Assembly: GCA_905221615.1 (NCBI GenBank)
Contig: CAJNDT010003424.1
Location: 577,001-641,000 of the forward strand
Length of the DNA: 64,000 nt
DNA from: Symbiodinium sp. CCMP2592
Lineage: Eukaryota > Sar > Dinophyceae > Suessiales > Symbiodiniaceae
Direction of reading: 5' to 3'
Shown here: one piece after another, positions 1 through 11,165 of the stretch
Numbering within the stretch: the stretch's first letter is position 1
How the letters are laid out: each line of letters opens with the position of its first letter
Program-made: the position numbers and the translations under genes
Notes under the pieces: model-generated
Told to the model about the DNA's origin: nothing
Seen by the model: only the letters and a program-made list of their open reading frames with translations
The model's database searches: none

Positions 1-1
1 G

Positions 2-679
2 AGTTGCTTTTTGTCTCCCTCGGAGGCCTGGGGCCGGCTGGATGCCTTGGGCAGCGTCCTTTGCATGGTGGGTGTCGTGTTGATCAGCAAGCCCAGCTTC
101 GTGATGACCTTCTTTGGTGCGGAGCCCAAGCCGATGAACCTGAATGGCTTACTGGGGGCTGCCATCGCCGCCGTGATGAGCTCTGTAGTGTACTTGCTTG
201 TTCGGGTTCTCAAGGGGGTACACCCCATGGTCTTCGTGAATTACTTTGCCGCAGCAGGAATCGTTCTCGGGCCAATCTTGAGCGTTGCGGCTGGGGAGAC
301 GTGGTCATGGCACACCCGGAAAGACTGGCCCCTGTTGGTCCTGCTGGCAATTTTCTCGATCATCGGCCAGGCCTTGATGAACCTGGGACTCACGCTCGAA
401 ACCGCGGCGAAGGCAACTGCCATGAACTATTCCCAGGTAGTCTTCGCTTTTATCTTTCAAACGACATTGCTGCACGAAGCCACCGATCCGCTAAGCGTCG
501 CTGGTTCTGTGATGATTGCGGCCTGGGGACTCATCGCCCTCGTGAAAGACTCCCAGCCAAAGGTGGCACCAGATGTGGAGCAGAATCAAGTCAATGAGGC
601 TACGAATCTTGACATGATTCTCGACAGACGAAAGTCTTACGAGTTGGAACATCGGAACAGTGAGTTTGACGCCCACTGA
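2..679 (+). CDS. EamA/DMT-family transporter, C-terminal part
   Basis: The frame is open from the left edge, so the 5' part lies outside the window; the stop is TGA at 677-679. About 225 residues are visible. Hydrophobic segments suggest about six membrane helices: the end of one EamA repeat (SEAWGRLDALGSVLCMVGVV), then a second repeat beginning near NGLLGAAIAAVMSSVVYLLV and closing with VAGSVMIAAWGLIALV. This is the layout of drug/metabolite-type (SLC35G-like) solute exporters with two EamA halves. The tail after the last helix is short and polar (about 40 residues) and presumably cytosolic. Substrate cannot be told. It is one uninterrupted exon here, unlike most genes in the window. Confidence 0.8.
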   Translation, partial: SCFLSPSEAWGRLDALGSVLCMVGVVLISKPSFVMTFFGAEPKPMNLNGLLGAAIAAVMSSVVYLLVRVLKGVHPMVFVNYFAAAGIVLGPILSVAAGETWSWHTRKDWPLLVLLAIFSIIGQALMNLGLTLETAAKATAMNYSQVVFAFIFQTTLLHEATDPLSVAGSVMIAAWGLIALVKDSQPKVAPDVEQNQVNEATNLDMILDRRKSYELEHRNSEFDAH

Positions 680-1776
680 GAATTGCCCGTGTCTTGCCGC
701 GGACAGTTTGCAATGCATTGCATTCTGCTGTGGTGAATTCGCACGGTTTTGGACTGGGTCTTGTGACCCAATGTTTGTTTAAGGTTTGAATGCGCCTTCC
801 ACTGGAAGCAGGTAAACACCTGCAAGCGAGAGTCTTGACCGTGTGTGAGTCAAGGAGGAAGCCCGTCCTACTGCGCCAGAAGCCAAGCTGCCAATTGCTC
901 GACCTCCGAGCCATTGCAGCAGTGCAGTAGTCTATTGGGCCGCTTCTGGCTCGCATGCCGAGATCGATTTTGGGTGTTCTGCGAGCGGGGTTCGCAAAAA
1001 GCAGTTGGGACGTTCAGAGCAACTGACGGTTCAAGTCGTCAGTACTATAGATTGAACTGGAATGTAGCGTGGTTTGGCCATCTCCTTGCACGGCGACACC
1101 GCTGTAGGATGATAGTTCGTGGCCTGGGATGGTGTGTTCATGACATGGGTTTTGCCGAAAGGGCAGTAGAGCTCGTTGCAGGTAGCTTGGAGCGGTCTGA
1201 GCTCGGGGCGGAGGCGGGCGGGCTCTCGGCAGAGTGTGCAACAGATCGGCTACAGATCGGAGGGAGTGTGACCAGGCAACCGCAGAGGTTCGCCGTTGGC
1301 TCCTGGGCCACACCTCCGGGCAGCAATGCTCGCAGGCGATGGCACACATGTTGGTCCTGACCGGTCGCGTTGCTGGAACGGAACGAAAGAGACTTTTCAC
1401 TGAACGAAAAGATGCGAGGTCATTCTCGATCGAGCACTGACGGTTCTTTCGAATTTCAAGCTGGCCAGCTGGCGGCCAAGCAGAATGCCCATGCTTTCAC
1501 ATCGGAGCAAGTTCTTCGAGTGTCGTTTGATGCAGCTCAGAGGGCAAAGGCTGGCCTTTCGCTTTGCCGTGCTCAGGCGGATGCGAGTTGGAAGTGTTGG
1601 GAGGACGGGCTGCGACCCAACAGCTGACAGGCTCTCTGTGGGGTTCCAAGCTCCAACCCAGGACCTCTCGGAGCGCTTGTTGGCGGGTACAGCGATGCGG
1701 ACTGGCTTTTCAGCGAGGCTCTGGGCTCAGACAGGCTTTACCAGACCCCTCGGCAAGGTCTCGCAGTGTTCGGCAG
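680..1776. other. stretch with no supported gene
   Basis: Open frames occur in several phases but none shows a family pattern. It may contain introns or upstream exons of the unit ending at 1878. Confidence 0.4.
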
Positions 1777-1878
1777 GTCTTCAAAAAGCACCCGTCCGAC
1801 GCCATCCGGGAGTCCTTCGCCCTCCTGGGCTTCCGGAACCGCTTCGACGGTGACTGGCCCTGCCCTGAAGATCTCTGA
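1777..1878 (+). CDS. terminal exon of an unassigned gene
   Basis: A 3' splice site (GGCAG|G, AG at 1775-1776) opens a frame starting VFKKHPSDAIRESFALLGFR and ending DWPCPEDL before TGA at 1876-1878. The composition (charged, helical, no low complexity) and the AG|G boundary look like a true exon. No family recognised. The exons that precede it were not resolved; the gene could start anywhere in 700-1750. Confidence 0.4.
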   Translation, partial: VFKKHPSDAIRESFALLGFRNRFDGDWPCPEDL

Positions 1879-1952
1879 AGGCCTTTTGTTTATTTTGAGA
1901 GCCTTCGCTCCTGTTTCTTTGAGGTCAAGCACCTCGGTCGAGGAGATCTCGC

Positions 1953-2367
1953 TTGTCTATCGGCGGATGTGCCTTCGCGGGCATCCCAGCCGAGGAGGCA
2001 CACCTCCTGCATCCTGCAGAGCCAGGGAGTCTCAAACAAAGTACCTGTCGTGGATCCGATTTTGCCGAGTTTCCTCACGTGGTTGTGCCAGGATCGCCGA
2101 AGGACTACTTGAAGCTGCAGGCCGCAGTTGAGATCACAGACTCTGTAGGACCACTGCAGGTCGCATTGTCTCAGAAAGCAGGTAGCCATGGAGCTCATCA
2201 AGGCCTTCTGCGGAGATGCCGGCCCATTGCAGGTGCCCGACGGGTCTCTTCGGAAGTGCTGGCCAGACCTGTGGGGGTACTGGGTACTGTTCATATTCAA
2301 CGGGAGAAGAAGACTTGTTCGTCGGATAGGCAGCTCGGGATCGCGAACTCGTGATCATACCGTCTAG
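1953..2367 (+). CDS. possible exons, unknown protein
   Basis: Two overlapping candidates in different frames. The first (about 1974-2145) reads IPAEEAHLLHPAEPGSLKQ then DFAEFPHVVVPGSPKDYLKL. The second starts at ATG 2188, or as an exon after AG 2180, and reads MELIKAFCGDAGPLQVPDG then CWPDLWGYWVLFIFNGRR, with a stop at 2365-2367. Each looks coherent, but the gap between them is too short for a normal intron, so at most one arrangement is right. No function assigned. Confidence 0.25.
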
Positions 2368-4389
2368 GTAGCAGAAACAGTATGCGATGAGTCGCACTGG
2401 CCGGCTTCGTTGTACTGGCTGAAGCATATTCATATTCTACAGGTTACCGGCTTTTCAAGACTTTCGCCTGACTCAAGAAGTTGCTTCGCTCTCAGGTGGA
2501 CCGGCGAATTCAAGCGCATGCTTCCTTGCCTGAAGGCTGCTGATGTGCGGGAAGCGACGCTGTGTTGGCTGGACATCAGACAGACATAGGTTTCATCAAG
2601 TTCCGACATATTCCATGAGTTTATATCAGTCTGTGAAAGTCATTGCGCATGCTTTCAGACGATTTATCTGTATGCTTAATCCGCGAAGTAGTGCACCAGT
2701 CTTACAGACGATATGAGAGACCCCAGTCTCGAGAAACGGACGCCTAATATGCAGCCAATTAGGGGGAAGTAAAGGTGGGGACGGGCAGGGCGGGGAGGAG
2801 TGGGGGCGTAAGATGGCGATGCAGGGGAGGCGGTTGCGGGGGTAGGCAACCGCGGGGGTAGAAGGTGCCGGAAGGGAATCGGAGGACAAGGGCGGGAACG
2901 AATGAGATGGAATGATGAGACGGGCGTGGAAAGGGAGCAAGCGGGACGAGAGCAGGAGGGTTGGGAATGGGAGGGTGAGAGTGGGGGTAGTGGGGGTGGT
3001 GGAGGCGGACGGCGTCGCGGGCGGTACTCCCTGGAAAGGAGAAAACTACTTCTTTCCTTGTCGTATTGGTCTGCTTTCTAATAACATTGTGAAAAGCGGA
3101 GTTGCAGAAAGCTGGAAGCCCAGAGCCATGAGGGAAGGGCAGGAACGAAGCATCTCCAGACACCGATCCAGCAGGGTCGGCGGACATACACCTGTACAGA
3201 GCACGTGTATGCATTATTATAGTCTCGTAACAAGTGCTGTAGTCGATTGTAGATTGTGTACAGCGAGTCTATGTATGTACACACATACACGAGGTCATGT
3301 ACGTATGCATGCATGCATGCACAGTTGGTATCTACGTGTATTGAATGCAGCAGTACAGTAAAGATAATGAGGCACGTCTGTGTGTGAGTAGGCATGTCCA
3401 ATTTTCATACCAACTCCAGCAAAGAGCATCTACACTTGTTGTATACCTAAATGGCATATACATGCATATATACTATATACATATACATATACAGATACAG
3501 TATTACATACATAATTAAAGCTGTTTATGCGTGTATGTATGCATGTACGTATGTATGCACGCATCTTTTTCTGACCAATCACGCAGCCTGCAGTGTATTC
3601 TCCCGGTCAATACAAGCTTACTCACCTATCAGGACTCCAAGCACGAATTGTTTGTTTCGAGAAGAAACACAACATCTAACAACTGTGCGGTGACAGCATT
3701 TTCTGAAGTGCTCACGTGATGCACGTATGTATGAGTTGGCAGTGCCTGCTATATTCAACCAGTAGGTACTCAGTAGGTGCGACAAGCTTGTTGTTGCTCC
3801 TGCAGTAGTAGTAGGCAGTGAATCTTGGAGAAGTATTCGTCGAATGCTTCATGGTGTGGGCCTCATATGTACGCACTGCCAAGCGTTTAACAAACTAGTT
3901 CACATTCATGTAATGGTGGAACAGCTGCTGGTTGCGCTAATAAGCATTAGATATATTTCACGGCTAAGCATTCGTTCATATTTTATTCGCCACTACCGCT
4001 TAATTCGTTTGGAAGGAAATACATGCAGTGCGAACAGGCGAAACACGTATTCATTATGGACAAAATCATAAATTGCGAAATACATGTCAATGTACATGCT
4101 CGAACGTTGTTGCCATACCAGGGAACATTGAGCTGAACTGGGCATTTGTCAATCGTCAAAGAAGCGCAGTTAAACTTAACTCACGAGTTGGTAAAATTAT
4201 CCATGCGAACGGGCACACGGGCACAATATGTGTTGTACACGTCTACATAGACAGTTCCATACAACCATGGTTGCGTTCGTACCACCTCATGCAGGCTAAC
4301 AGGCTGTCCATTGTGTGTATGTGTTCGTTTGGACGAACTACTAATGAGCAGGTGAACAAAAGGCCTCTCTAGCGAAACATCGGAGGAAA
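2368..4389. other. AT-richer gene-free stretch with microsatellites
   Basis: No exon is supported. It holds a purine-rich G/A block (about 2760-3020), CATG/TGTA-type tetranucleotide runs around 3280-3330 and 3450-3565, and is clearly more AT-rich than its surroundings. Confidence 0.6.
3280..3565. repeat. TGTA/GCAT/ATAC microsatellite patches
   Basis: Runs such as GTATGCATGCATGCATGCAC near 3302 and alternating ATACATATAC near 3478 make two patches of tetranucleotide and dinucleotide-like repeat with AT-rich sequence between them. Confidence 0.7.
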
Positions 4390-4836
4390 CAGCTTGAATG
4401 CAGAAGCAACCAGCAACCAGACAACACACGAACACCAAAAAGCTTGGCAGGGCCAGATGCTGGGACGGCCGAAGCTAGCCATTTCGTGCGACTCCCACTT
4501 CACAGGCCCTGCAGCGTTTTTCGTTGAGGCTGCTGAACGGCTCCCCGAGGTGCTCAGCGACCTGTCCCTGGCTCGGGAGCTGCAGCTGAGCGCCGCGGAG
4601 GCCTCGAAGGAGCGACCCCGACCCCCAAGAGTTCGGAGCATCTTGCGTTCTTTCTGTGAGCTTCGGCGCCCGCTCATGGCATGCTCAGGAGGCATCGCAG
4701 CTCAGTGCTGAGCACTTAGAGGCTGGCATGTTGAAGCGTTCCTTCCTGCGGGTCCGGTGGTCTCTGGTCTGCACTCCAGGAGATGAACCGGGCGCTAGAC
4801 GAATACATCCTGAGGCATCCGCTTATCCACCGATTG
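4390..4836 (+). CDS. probable upstream exons of the J-domain gene
   Basis: A frame across about 4455-4711 contains GPAAFFVEAAERLPEVLSDL followed by SLARELQLSAAEASKERPRP. This is helix-rich and exon-like. A cleaner exon lies at 4780-4836 between CTCCAG|G and a GT donor (GTTTTG). It reads EMNRALDEYILRHPLIHRL, 19 codons in phase 0. Both point the same way as the J-domain exons that follow within 150 bp, so I infer they belong to one gene. The true start codon was not identified. Confidence 0.4.
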
Positions 4837-4910
4837 GTTTTGACTTGCTGCAATCGGCTGGGGCTTGGAGGCACATAGATCATATCTCTTAATGAGCTCC
4901 TGCCAGGCAA

Positions 4911-5805
4911 ATGTGCTTCAAGAGTGAGATTGTGGATGAAATTGCACGTCTCCACGAGGAGTGGCTGGGGGTTTGCTTGACAGCCGTGTTGCCGCTACAG
5001 TCAGTGTTTTGCTTCCAGGACTCTGCCTACGCGATCCTGGGCGTATCCTCCAGTGCGACTGATGCCGAGATCAAGAAGGCCCTCTCAGATCCCTTCCTAG
5101 GCCCTGCATACTCATTGCATAGTTATGATGTGCGTTGAAATTTCAGCGCTGCATTCTACCACACATTGCCCCAATCCCGTCAGAATGGCCTTCAGAATGT
5201 TGTTCCCGAATCCCTCGCCAGTGCCGGCAGGCCTACCGACTTATCGCCATGCAGTGCCACCCTGACAAGGGCGGCGACAAGGAGGATTTCCAGGCCTGTT
5301 TCTCCTTCAGCAGCCTAGTTTTGGTTGAGGCTTTGAGGTGTTTGGACTTTGGCCGTTGCGAGGGGGCAAGCCGTTCCTTTCATGTTCCATCAAGCTTGCA
5401 GCGACTTGACTCAGGGTTTCAAGGGTCTTGGCGAGTTGTTGAGGCAGATTGTTGTAGCGATAGCGGGTTCGGGGGCTGGCACAGGAACTGACCAACGCCT
5501 ACGAAAAAATCATGGAGCAGCGACGCTCGGCCGACGACAGGGGCTTCAAGGAGCTCCGAGACTTCGACCCTCAAATCCGAAGTCGAATTGCTTGGTCGCC
5601 AGGAGCACGGCCACGAAAACAGCGAGGGCGAGGATCAAGCGCAGAGAGGCGGAGAGCTCCCGTCGCGTCTTTGCTTCTGCGCTGCGAGGAGCCCACGCCG
5701 GTTCACGGCAAGAGCCAAGCGAAGCCGCGGAAGAAGGTGCCGTGCAAGATGCGAATGCGCTCTCCGCAGCACCGCAGCACGGCATACTTCTTTTGGCGGC
5801 TCTGA
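4911..5805 (+). CDS. DnaJ/J-domain protein (Hsp40-type co-chaperone)
   Basis: J-domains dock on Hsp70 and trigger its ATPase. The domain can be rebuilt in phase 0 across introns. An exon ending at 4970 has the helix SEIVDEIARLHEEWLG. Exon 5019-5078 has YAILGVSSSATDAEIKKA (helix I and start of helix II). Exon 5231-5293 has YRLIAMQCHPDKGGDKEDFQ with the invariant HPD. The exon from 5485 has ELTNAYEKIMEQRRS (helix III). Donors after 5078 and 5293 are GC (GCCCTC, GCCTGT), and the acceptors are GGCAG|G and CACAG|G. If spliced, the intron at 4971-5018 would be only 48 bp. After the J-domain the frame turns Arg/Ser-rich to a stop at 5803-5805, but a donor may come first. No Gly/Phe or zinc-binding DnaJ region is visible, so this is a type III-like J-protein. 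Confidence 0.85.
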
Positions 5806-7931
5806 CAGGAGAGTTCCGCTTGCACCTCCGAGGCGCTCCGACTTTCTTCAGACACTCTTATTAAACTCCCTTGTAGCATGTCAGGATGAAGAGGACGGCT
5901 CGGCAGACAAGGCAAAACATTCTTGGTTCGGCCCGGCGAAGCTGGGCTCTTAGGGTGTCTCTGCGCTGCCAGGCCGATTCTGACACAGCCAGAGAGGCAA
6001 AAAGAGCTGCCCAGGAGGGTGCACAAACTTCAACTAGGGCTCCAGTGGTCTCTAAGTTGTGCATGCAAATTTTACTTGGAGGGTGTTGTGGAATTTGTAG
6101 CTGAACGTCGTGAGGAGGATACAACGCTCCTGGAGAAGGCTAGCAAGGCCAGGCATGGACTGCTTATGAAGTTTCGCTCTGTCTGTTACCGTTGTCGCTA
6201 CAGCCGAAGGGTGTAAAGCATCGCGGTATGGATAGTGTTTTTTGAACAGGCAGCGGAGGAAGCCTCACGCTATGCCAAGACGGCAGCCGAATTTGCGCAT
6301 CAGGCGCGCTTGCGCAAGCCGACGACATCCTCTCCAATGAAGACATGCGAGCTTAGCGACCCTAACTACTAATGTAGGCTCATTCCCGTTGTAGGACTCT
6401 GAAAAAGAGATACTGCTCGATGAAGACACCTGTTCGTGGGGCTGGGAGTATTGATTGCCGGGTGCGGGATGGTGTGCGGGCACGGAATCAAGACACAGAC
6501 ATGTCTAGCAAGACAGCTTGAAGATGAGATCCCAAGCAGCAGAGCTGTACCAGAACCATGGGTTCGAAGATGGCATGGCACGCGAATTCTCCAACGATGG
6601 TCTCCTGTTGCTGCTATGCCTGCTCAATCCTGCACGTGTCTATCTGCTACCCGTAGACAGAGATTTATCCGTCTTTAGAGCTGTTGGCACTCGTTTGCGT
6701 GTTACCGTAGCTGTGCCGCACCGCACTAAACATCACCACGGGCAACGGTTGCATGGTTGTTGTCTTTGTGCACTGGTCTGCTGCGTCAACTGAAGGCGGC
6801 AGAGGCTGCAGAAGCTGCGCGACGGGACCAGGCATGCCATGCTTTCGTCGTTCCTGCCTTGTCCACCGGGAAGTTACCTCTCGAGATTCTGAAGGAGCAG
6901 GGAGGTCGCGAGACTCTGATCAAATCAGTCCGATGCCCTGGACAGTGCATGTGCGGCTGCCAACTCGATCGTCGCCACGCAGCGGTTGAGCAACGACCCA
7001 GAATGCAGTCCCAGGTGGCTCACTCAGCCATCGTCTACACCTTGACGGTGGTGAAGGCCACGGAGTTCTGCCTCAGTTACAGCTGTAACGATGCGATGGC
7101 ATGGCAAGCCTTTTGGAGGTCATCGACCAGTGTCAGTCCTTTTTTTTTTCTCGAGCCTCGGGTCTAGTCGCAAGGGGACTGACGTTTATGCCTCCCTGGC
7201 ACGGCCACATAGTGATCCCGAGTGCTGGAATTCTGGTGCATTAGAGACAGGGACAAATGCTGCCAATATCAGTGCAGTGAAGGCTGTCCGCGCCGTCGGC
7301 TATGCGACTCTGGACGTGGCGGCGCAGTGTCGTGCAGCCGCCAAGTCCGAGCCTCTGCCTGTCGAGCTGCAGAGGCCTAGGTCCCAAAGCAGAGTCGCCC
7401 GGGACCCGTGCTCAGGCGAAACCCTGACGCCGTCAGCTGCGCAGAGCACGCGGTGAGTGCAGCGAGCTCAGTTCATTGAAGCTCTCCACATCGGGCATTT
7501 CCGGGTGTTATAGGCTTCCAACAGAGGCTCCCCAACTTAACCTCTCAGTGTGGTGCCTCGACTGCATCTTGCCAGCTGCGCGACTCGAGCTTGTCCACAT
7601 GGACAACGATCACTGCCGTGCAGAAATGAAGTGTCGATGTGGTCCACCAACAAATGGTAGACCCTTTCAGTAAGCTTGCGGATGTTGACAGGTGCCTTAC
7701 TCACGCTTGGTGCCTCAAAGGGCGATCCATGATCAGTTGCAGCACGTTGTATCAAGCGATATAGACGACAGTCTTCGGCGGCAAAACTGCGGCGGCACGA
7801 TCAGGCCAACCCGATGCCGGACAAGACGCGCAGGACCGTGAGTCGCTGCCGGCCGAAACGAAAGCCCTGCAAATGCTGCAGAATTCCAACATCCTGCGCG
7901 TCTTCGCCGTTGTCGAAGACAACAAGCTGTA
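5806..7931 (+). CDS. Ala-rich helical exons, likely 3' part of the J-domain gene
   Basis: Several short frames flanked by AG acceptors share an Ala/Lys/Glu-rich helical character: REEDTTLLEKASKAR near 6110, AAEEASRYAKTAAEFAHQA near 6250, AAEAAEAARRDQ near 6792, DSACAAANSIVATQRLSND near 6940, and ANISAVKAVRAVGYATLDVA near 7260. A final frame from about 7775 (GGKTAAARSGQPDAGQDAQ, later SNILRVFAVVEDNKL) ends with TAG at 7929-7931. The repeated Ala spacing suggests a coiled-coil or helical rod. Linking these exons to the J-domain is inference from strand, spacing and lack of another promoter-like break. Exact splice sites were not fixed. Confidence 0.35.
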
Positions 7932-8980
7932 GTTACACAGGTGTCCTTCCTGAACGACTTGGATGCACGCTACGTTCGCTCGAAACCTGAAGGCGGCGAC
8001 GTCGCAAGTGTGCGAAGGTGCACTTCATGCTATTTGCACACGGCCTCATCAAAGCCACGAACATAGCTTTGCGTTTCTAGCTTCCGTGTATCTGGAAAGT
8101 GACTTGGGTGCATGCGTGAAAGTAGTTGACGACATGTCTCCGCCTGGTGTGGCTATTGCCCCAAAGCGTTGCAAGCAAAATGTCATTAGCCCATGGTGTC
8201 TGATTGCTACCCTGTGGGGAAGATCTGAATTACTTCTGAGCACGGCCGCGACACAGGACGGCTGGCACGCATTGCGGGAAGTAGTCTCGTCGCTGTCCAT
8301 GGTCATTGCAGCAATGCGGACGCTGCTGCAAATGCTGCAAACACACATGCACACATAGGCAGAGAGCACAGGCACAGATGCCGCACCGCGATGGGTGACC
8401 CGCGGAAGAACCCACGTCCACTTCGCGAACCCAGGAAATTCTTGCCCTGCGTCTTGGATTCTTTAAGGGAGAAGGCCCACAAAGGTCAGAGGACCAACTC
8501 TGCTGGATCAGCTGCACCGAGAAGGAACGAGAGCGCCCTGGAAATAGGATTCGATGATTTCCCTGCCAAGGCAATGAGCCTCGGCTTGGAGGCCTTGAAC
8601 TCGGCGCTCTCCTGTGCAGAGGCGCATCTGGGAGTTGGAGCGCTGTTTAAATCTTGGATGCTAGTTCTCTTAGCTTGGTTCGTGCAGTAGATATTTCTGT
8701 GTTCAACTCGCGGATTTTCGCAGGTTGTCTATCAACAGCTTAGACAGGTAGTTCGACAGGTTTGAATGCCCTGAAACCCTGAAATCAGACTTGGGGTTTA
8801 AACTCGGGTCTTGGCGAGAGTATGTGGGGTATATTCGTCATCTCCTTTTGGCGATGCTGGTTATGTCATGTTGCTCCATGTGGACAGGTGACGGAAATCA
8901 CTGCCGCGGAGCTGCAGGCCGGGTGACTGACAGGACTCCTTGCCACGGCAATCCGAGCAAAGCACCTCAAACATCTTGAG
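7932..8980. other. no supported gene; one weak exon candidate
   Basis: A plus frame near 8530-8640 (GFDDFPAKAMSLGLEALNSA) could be an exon but lacks clear partners. The rest shows nothing recognisable. Confidence 0.35.
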
Positions 8981-8993
8981 GTCTAAACCCTAC

Positions 8994-9002
8994 TGGCTCA
9001 AG
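8994..9002 (+). other. possible relict dinoflagellate spliced-leader end
   Basis: TGGCTCAAG matches the last nine bases of the conserved dinoflagellate spliced leader. With the preceding CC and T positions, about 14 of 21 bases fit. It lies 50 bp before the start of an intronless gene. A nine-base match is expected about once per two such windows by chance, so only the position makes it notable. Confidence 0.3.
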
Positions 9003-9051
9003 TGCTCAGATTTGCCGTTGTTCCCCAGCCTTTCGCAGGCCTTGCCGAACC

Positions 9052-9924
9052 ATGGCTCTCTTGTGGGTGTGCGCATTTGCTGCCGCACTTGCGTCAGCAG
9101 CTCAGGAGCAGCCGCAGCTCCGAGGAAGCAACGCAACATTTCTGAGAAAGACTGCTGTGCAGAAGGCCTCCTCCTCCTCTTCGGCACACCTTGCGTGGAT
9201 GCCAGACTTGTCGTTTTGCCTCTCGAGCGATGGAAACCGCATCGGCAATGGTGTCAAGGTGCAACTCTGGCAGTGTAATAACAAGTGGCACAGCAGTGGG
9301 CAGAACTTCTTCCTGGAAGACTCTGGGCGAATCAGAATGCATCTTAATCCAGACTATTGCCTTGTGATCGACGGCGACAAGTATGAGAACGGAGCGAAGA
9401 TTCAGCTGTGGAAATGCAACGACGGCAACAAGCACCAGACCTGGTACTTCAATGATGCCGGACAGATCCAGGCCCGTAACTCCCCGACACAGATGTGCCT
9501 GGTGATCGACAGCAACCAGGCCTTCAATGGGGCGAAGATTCAACTCTGGTCTTGCCAGCGGCCTTCTGACAAGCTCCAGGACTGGGTGAAAATCGCCTTG
9601 AACCCTTCGGGGTCTCGGGCCTACGCGCTCCCCGACGAGGACAAGGCCTGCAAGTTTCCCTTCGAGCCTGTGGCCACTGACACAGCCGCCTGTGTGGAGG
9701 CCGCTGAGGCAATCCGCCCAGGACAGGGATGTCACTGGGGAGGTGGCTGGGCAGACGTCGTCTCCGAAGTGAGCTACTCTGACTGGCCTCAGGGATGCTA
9801 CTTTTACGCTGCGTGCCAGGGCGGCTGCTCTCTTGGATTCAACCCCATGGGCCAGGGCAGCAGCTGTCCGACACAGGGTGAGTGCATGAGCATCAGTATG
9901 ATCTGCCAGATGTCGCTGCAATGA
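9052..9924 (+). CDS. secreted ricin-B-type (beta-trefoil) lectin-like protein
   Basis: The frame is a single uninterrupted 290-codon reading frame. Residues 1-17 form a signal peptide ending ALASA, so export is likely. Residues about 48-185 contain three trefoil-like repeats with the hallmark pattern: CLSSDGN...VQLWQC, CLVIDGD...IQLWKC...HQTW and CLVIDSN...IQLWSC. This is the QxW carbohydrate-binding fold of ricin-B domains. The remaining 100 residues are Cys-rich (CKFPFEP, GQGCHWG, GCYFYAACQGGC, SCPTQGEC), probably disulfide-bonded, and I do not recognise that module. There is no sign of a catalytic toxin chain, so it is best read as a sugar-binding extracellular protein. The start at 9052 is chosen because the signal peptide follows directly and earlier codons are not conserved-looking. 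Lack of introns contrasts with its neighbours. Confidence 0.8.
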   Translation: MALLWVCAFAAALASAAQEQPQLRGSNATFLRKTAVQKASSSSSAHLAWMPDLSFCLSSDGNRIGNGVKVQLWQCNNKWHSSGQNFFLEDSGRIRMHLNPDYCLVIDGDKYENGAKIQLWKCNDGNKHQTWYFNDAGQIQARNSPTQMCLVIDSNQAFNGAKIQLWSCQRPSDKLQDWVKIALNPSGSRAYALPDEDKACKFPFEPVATDTAACVEAAEAIRPGQGCHWGGGWADVVSEVSYSDWPQGCYFYAACQGGCSLGFNPMGQGSSCPTQGECMSISMICQMSLQ

Positions 9925-11165
9925 CGAACGGAGGACTCCGTGCTGTTCAGATGTCACTACAAGTTTTGGGATTTCCTGTACAGACATGCCGGTGGCAAGG
10001 ATCACCGAAGCGGGTGTAGAATGCAGCAGAGATAAATGCTGCAAGTTGCAGTGCCGTTAGTGTGCACGAGCAGCCCGCTGTAAAGCCGGCTTCAGCCTTT
10101 AGCTTCTTTTGACAACATGGCAGAGTCTTAATTCGAGAAAAGGCGTTCAGTCTCGGCTGATGCGCTCTTCTTGGATCGAGGCGGGTAAGAAGGCATCCTA
10201 TCTGAAGGCGAGCGTTGCTGTGCTTAGGTTCAACCTAAACCCCCAAAACCCTAAAGCCCGTTAACCCTGCTAGCCTTGACGCCCAAAATCTTAACAACCT
10301 CGAGCCCATGTGCCCAACTCCGCCTGTGCTGGGCCTCCGATGGCCTTCGACCCGCGAGGCACCACAGGGCGACGGCCGCTCCGCCGAGCGATTTGCAGGC
10401 ATCTCGCTTCCTATGCGCCATTGGGATCATGGTTACAGGACGGGCCCCAAGCCCTTAAGGCCGGGCTGTCAGCCGGTTAAATTCAACCCTCAGTCCCACA
10501 CACCTGACACCGAGGTTTGCAGAAAGCAGAAAGTTTCCCTTTGGGGGCTGTTATTTGAGTTCCCCTTGTGTTTCTATGTGTGTAGACTTCTGCGGGCTCT
10601 AGGGGTGTAGTGGGAAAGGCTGTGTGGCATTTGTGGCTCGTTTGAACTGAATCTCCAAACCGCGAAAGCTCGCAAAGTCCGTTCCTTCGTGAGAACATGC
10701 AGGCGCGGCCGTACGCGCATCTCTAGCTGCTGCGGGGGCCTCCAACGTCGCGATGCGGGGACCTGAGCGGCTTCAGGTGATTTCACGTTGGGAAAGGCTC
10801 TTAATCTTCAGGGTTGTCACGGGAGGTGATTCGGAGACCCGCCTAAAACGCTTTCTTGATGTCGACAGCCTGCATGCGTCGCTGCCGTACTGCCGAAGTC
10901 GCCCGAGTAATTCTCACGTCATGCATGCATCATGACTAGGAGAATTGACAGGTTCTACAGACTCACAAGTTCTGCAGCATGGCATGGTGAGTCACGCTAG
11001 AGGACAGATTGGAAGCATGGTGGGTAGGAAACTCTGAGCTGTGCTGCTTCTGGCTTTCAGCGTCTTCACATCCCATTACACAGTCCAGGCTACTAGCTTG
11101 AGACAAAAAATCATATCTCGACAAGGGCGGTTTCGACCTGATCCCTCCTTCGAGCTAATGTCGAC
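9925..11165. other. gene-free spacer
   Basis: No exon supported. It includes a telomere-like patch at about 10227-10258. A GT/TG-rich, G-rich stretch around 10540-10620 has no coding pattern. Confidence 0.5.
10227..10258. repeat. degenerate CCCTAAA telomere-type patch
   Basis: CCTAAACCCCCAAAACCCTA is a decayed run of the CCCTAAA unit used by dinoflagellate and plant-type telomeres. It is interstitial and short. Confidence 0.5.

Noticed and set aside
2134..3401. Minus-strand frames across the AT-rich and G/A-rich stretch
   Set aside because: Composition-driven open frames without splice partners or family patterns.
9094..10044. 316-codon minus-strand frame opposite the lectin
   Set aside because: It mirrors the codon bias of the plus-strand lectin, which has a signal peptide and family repeats; the minus product matches nothing.
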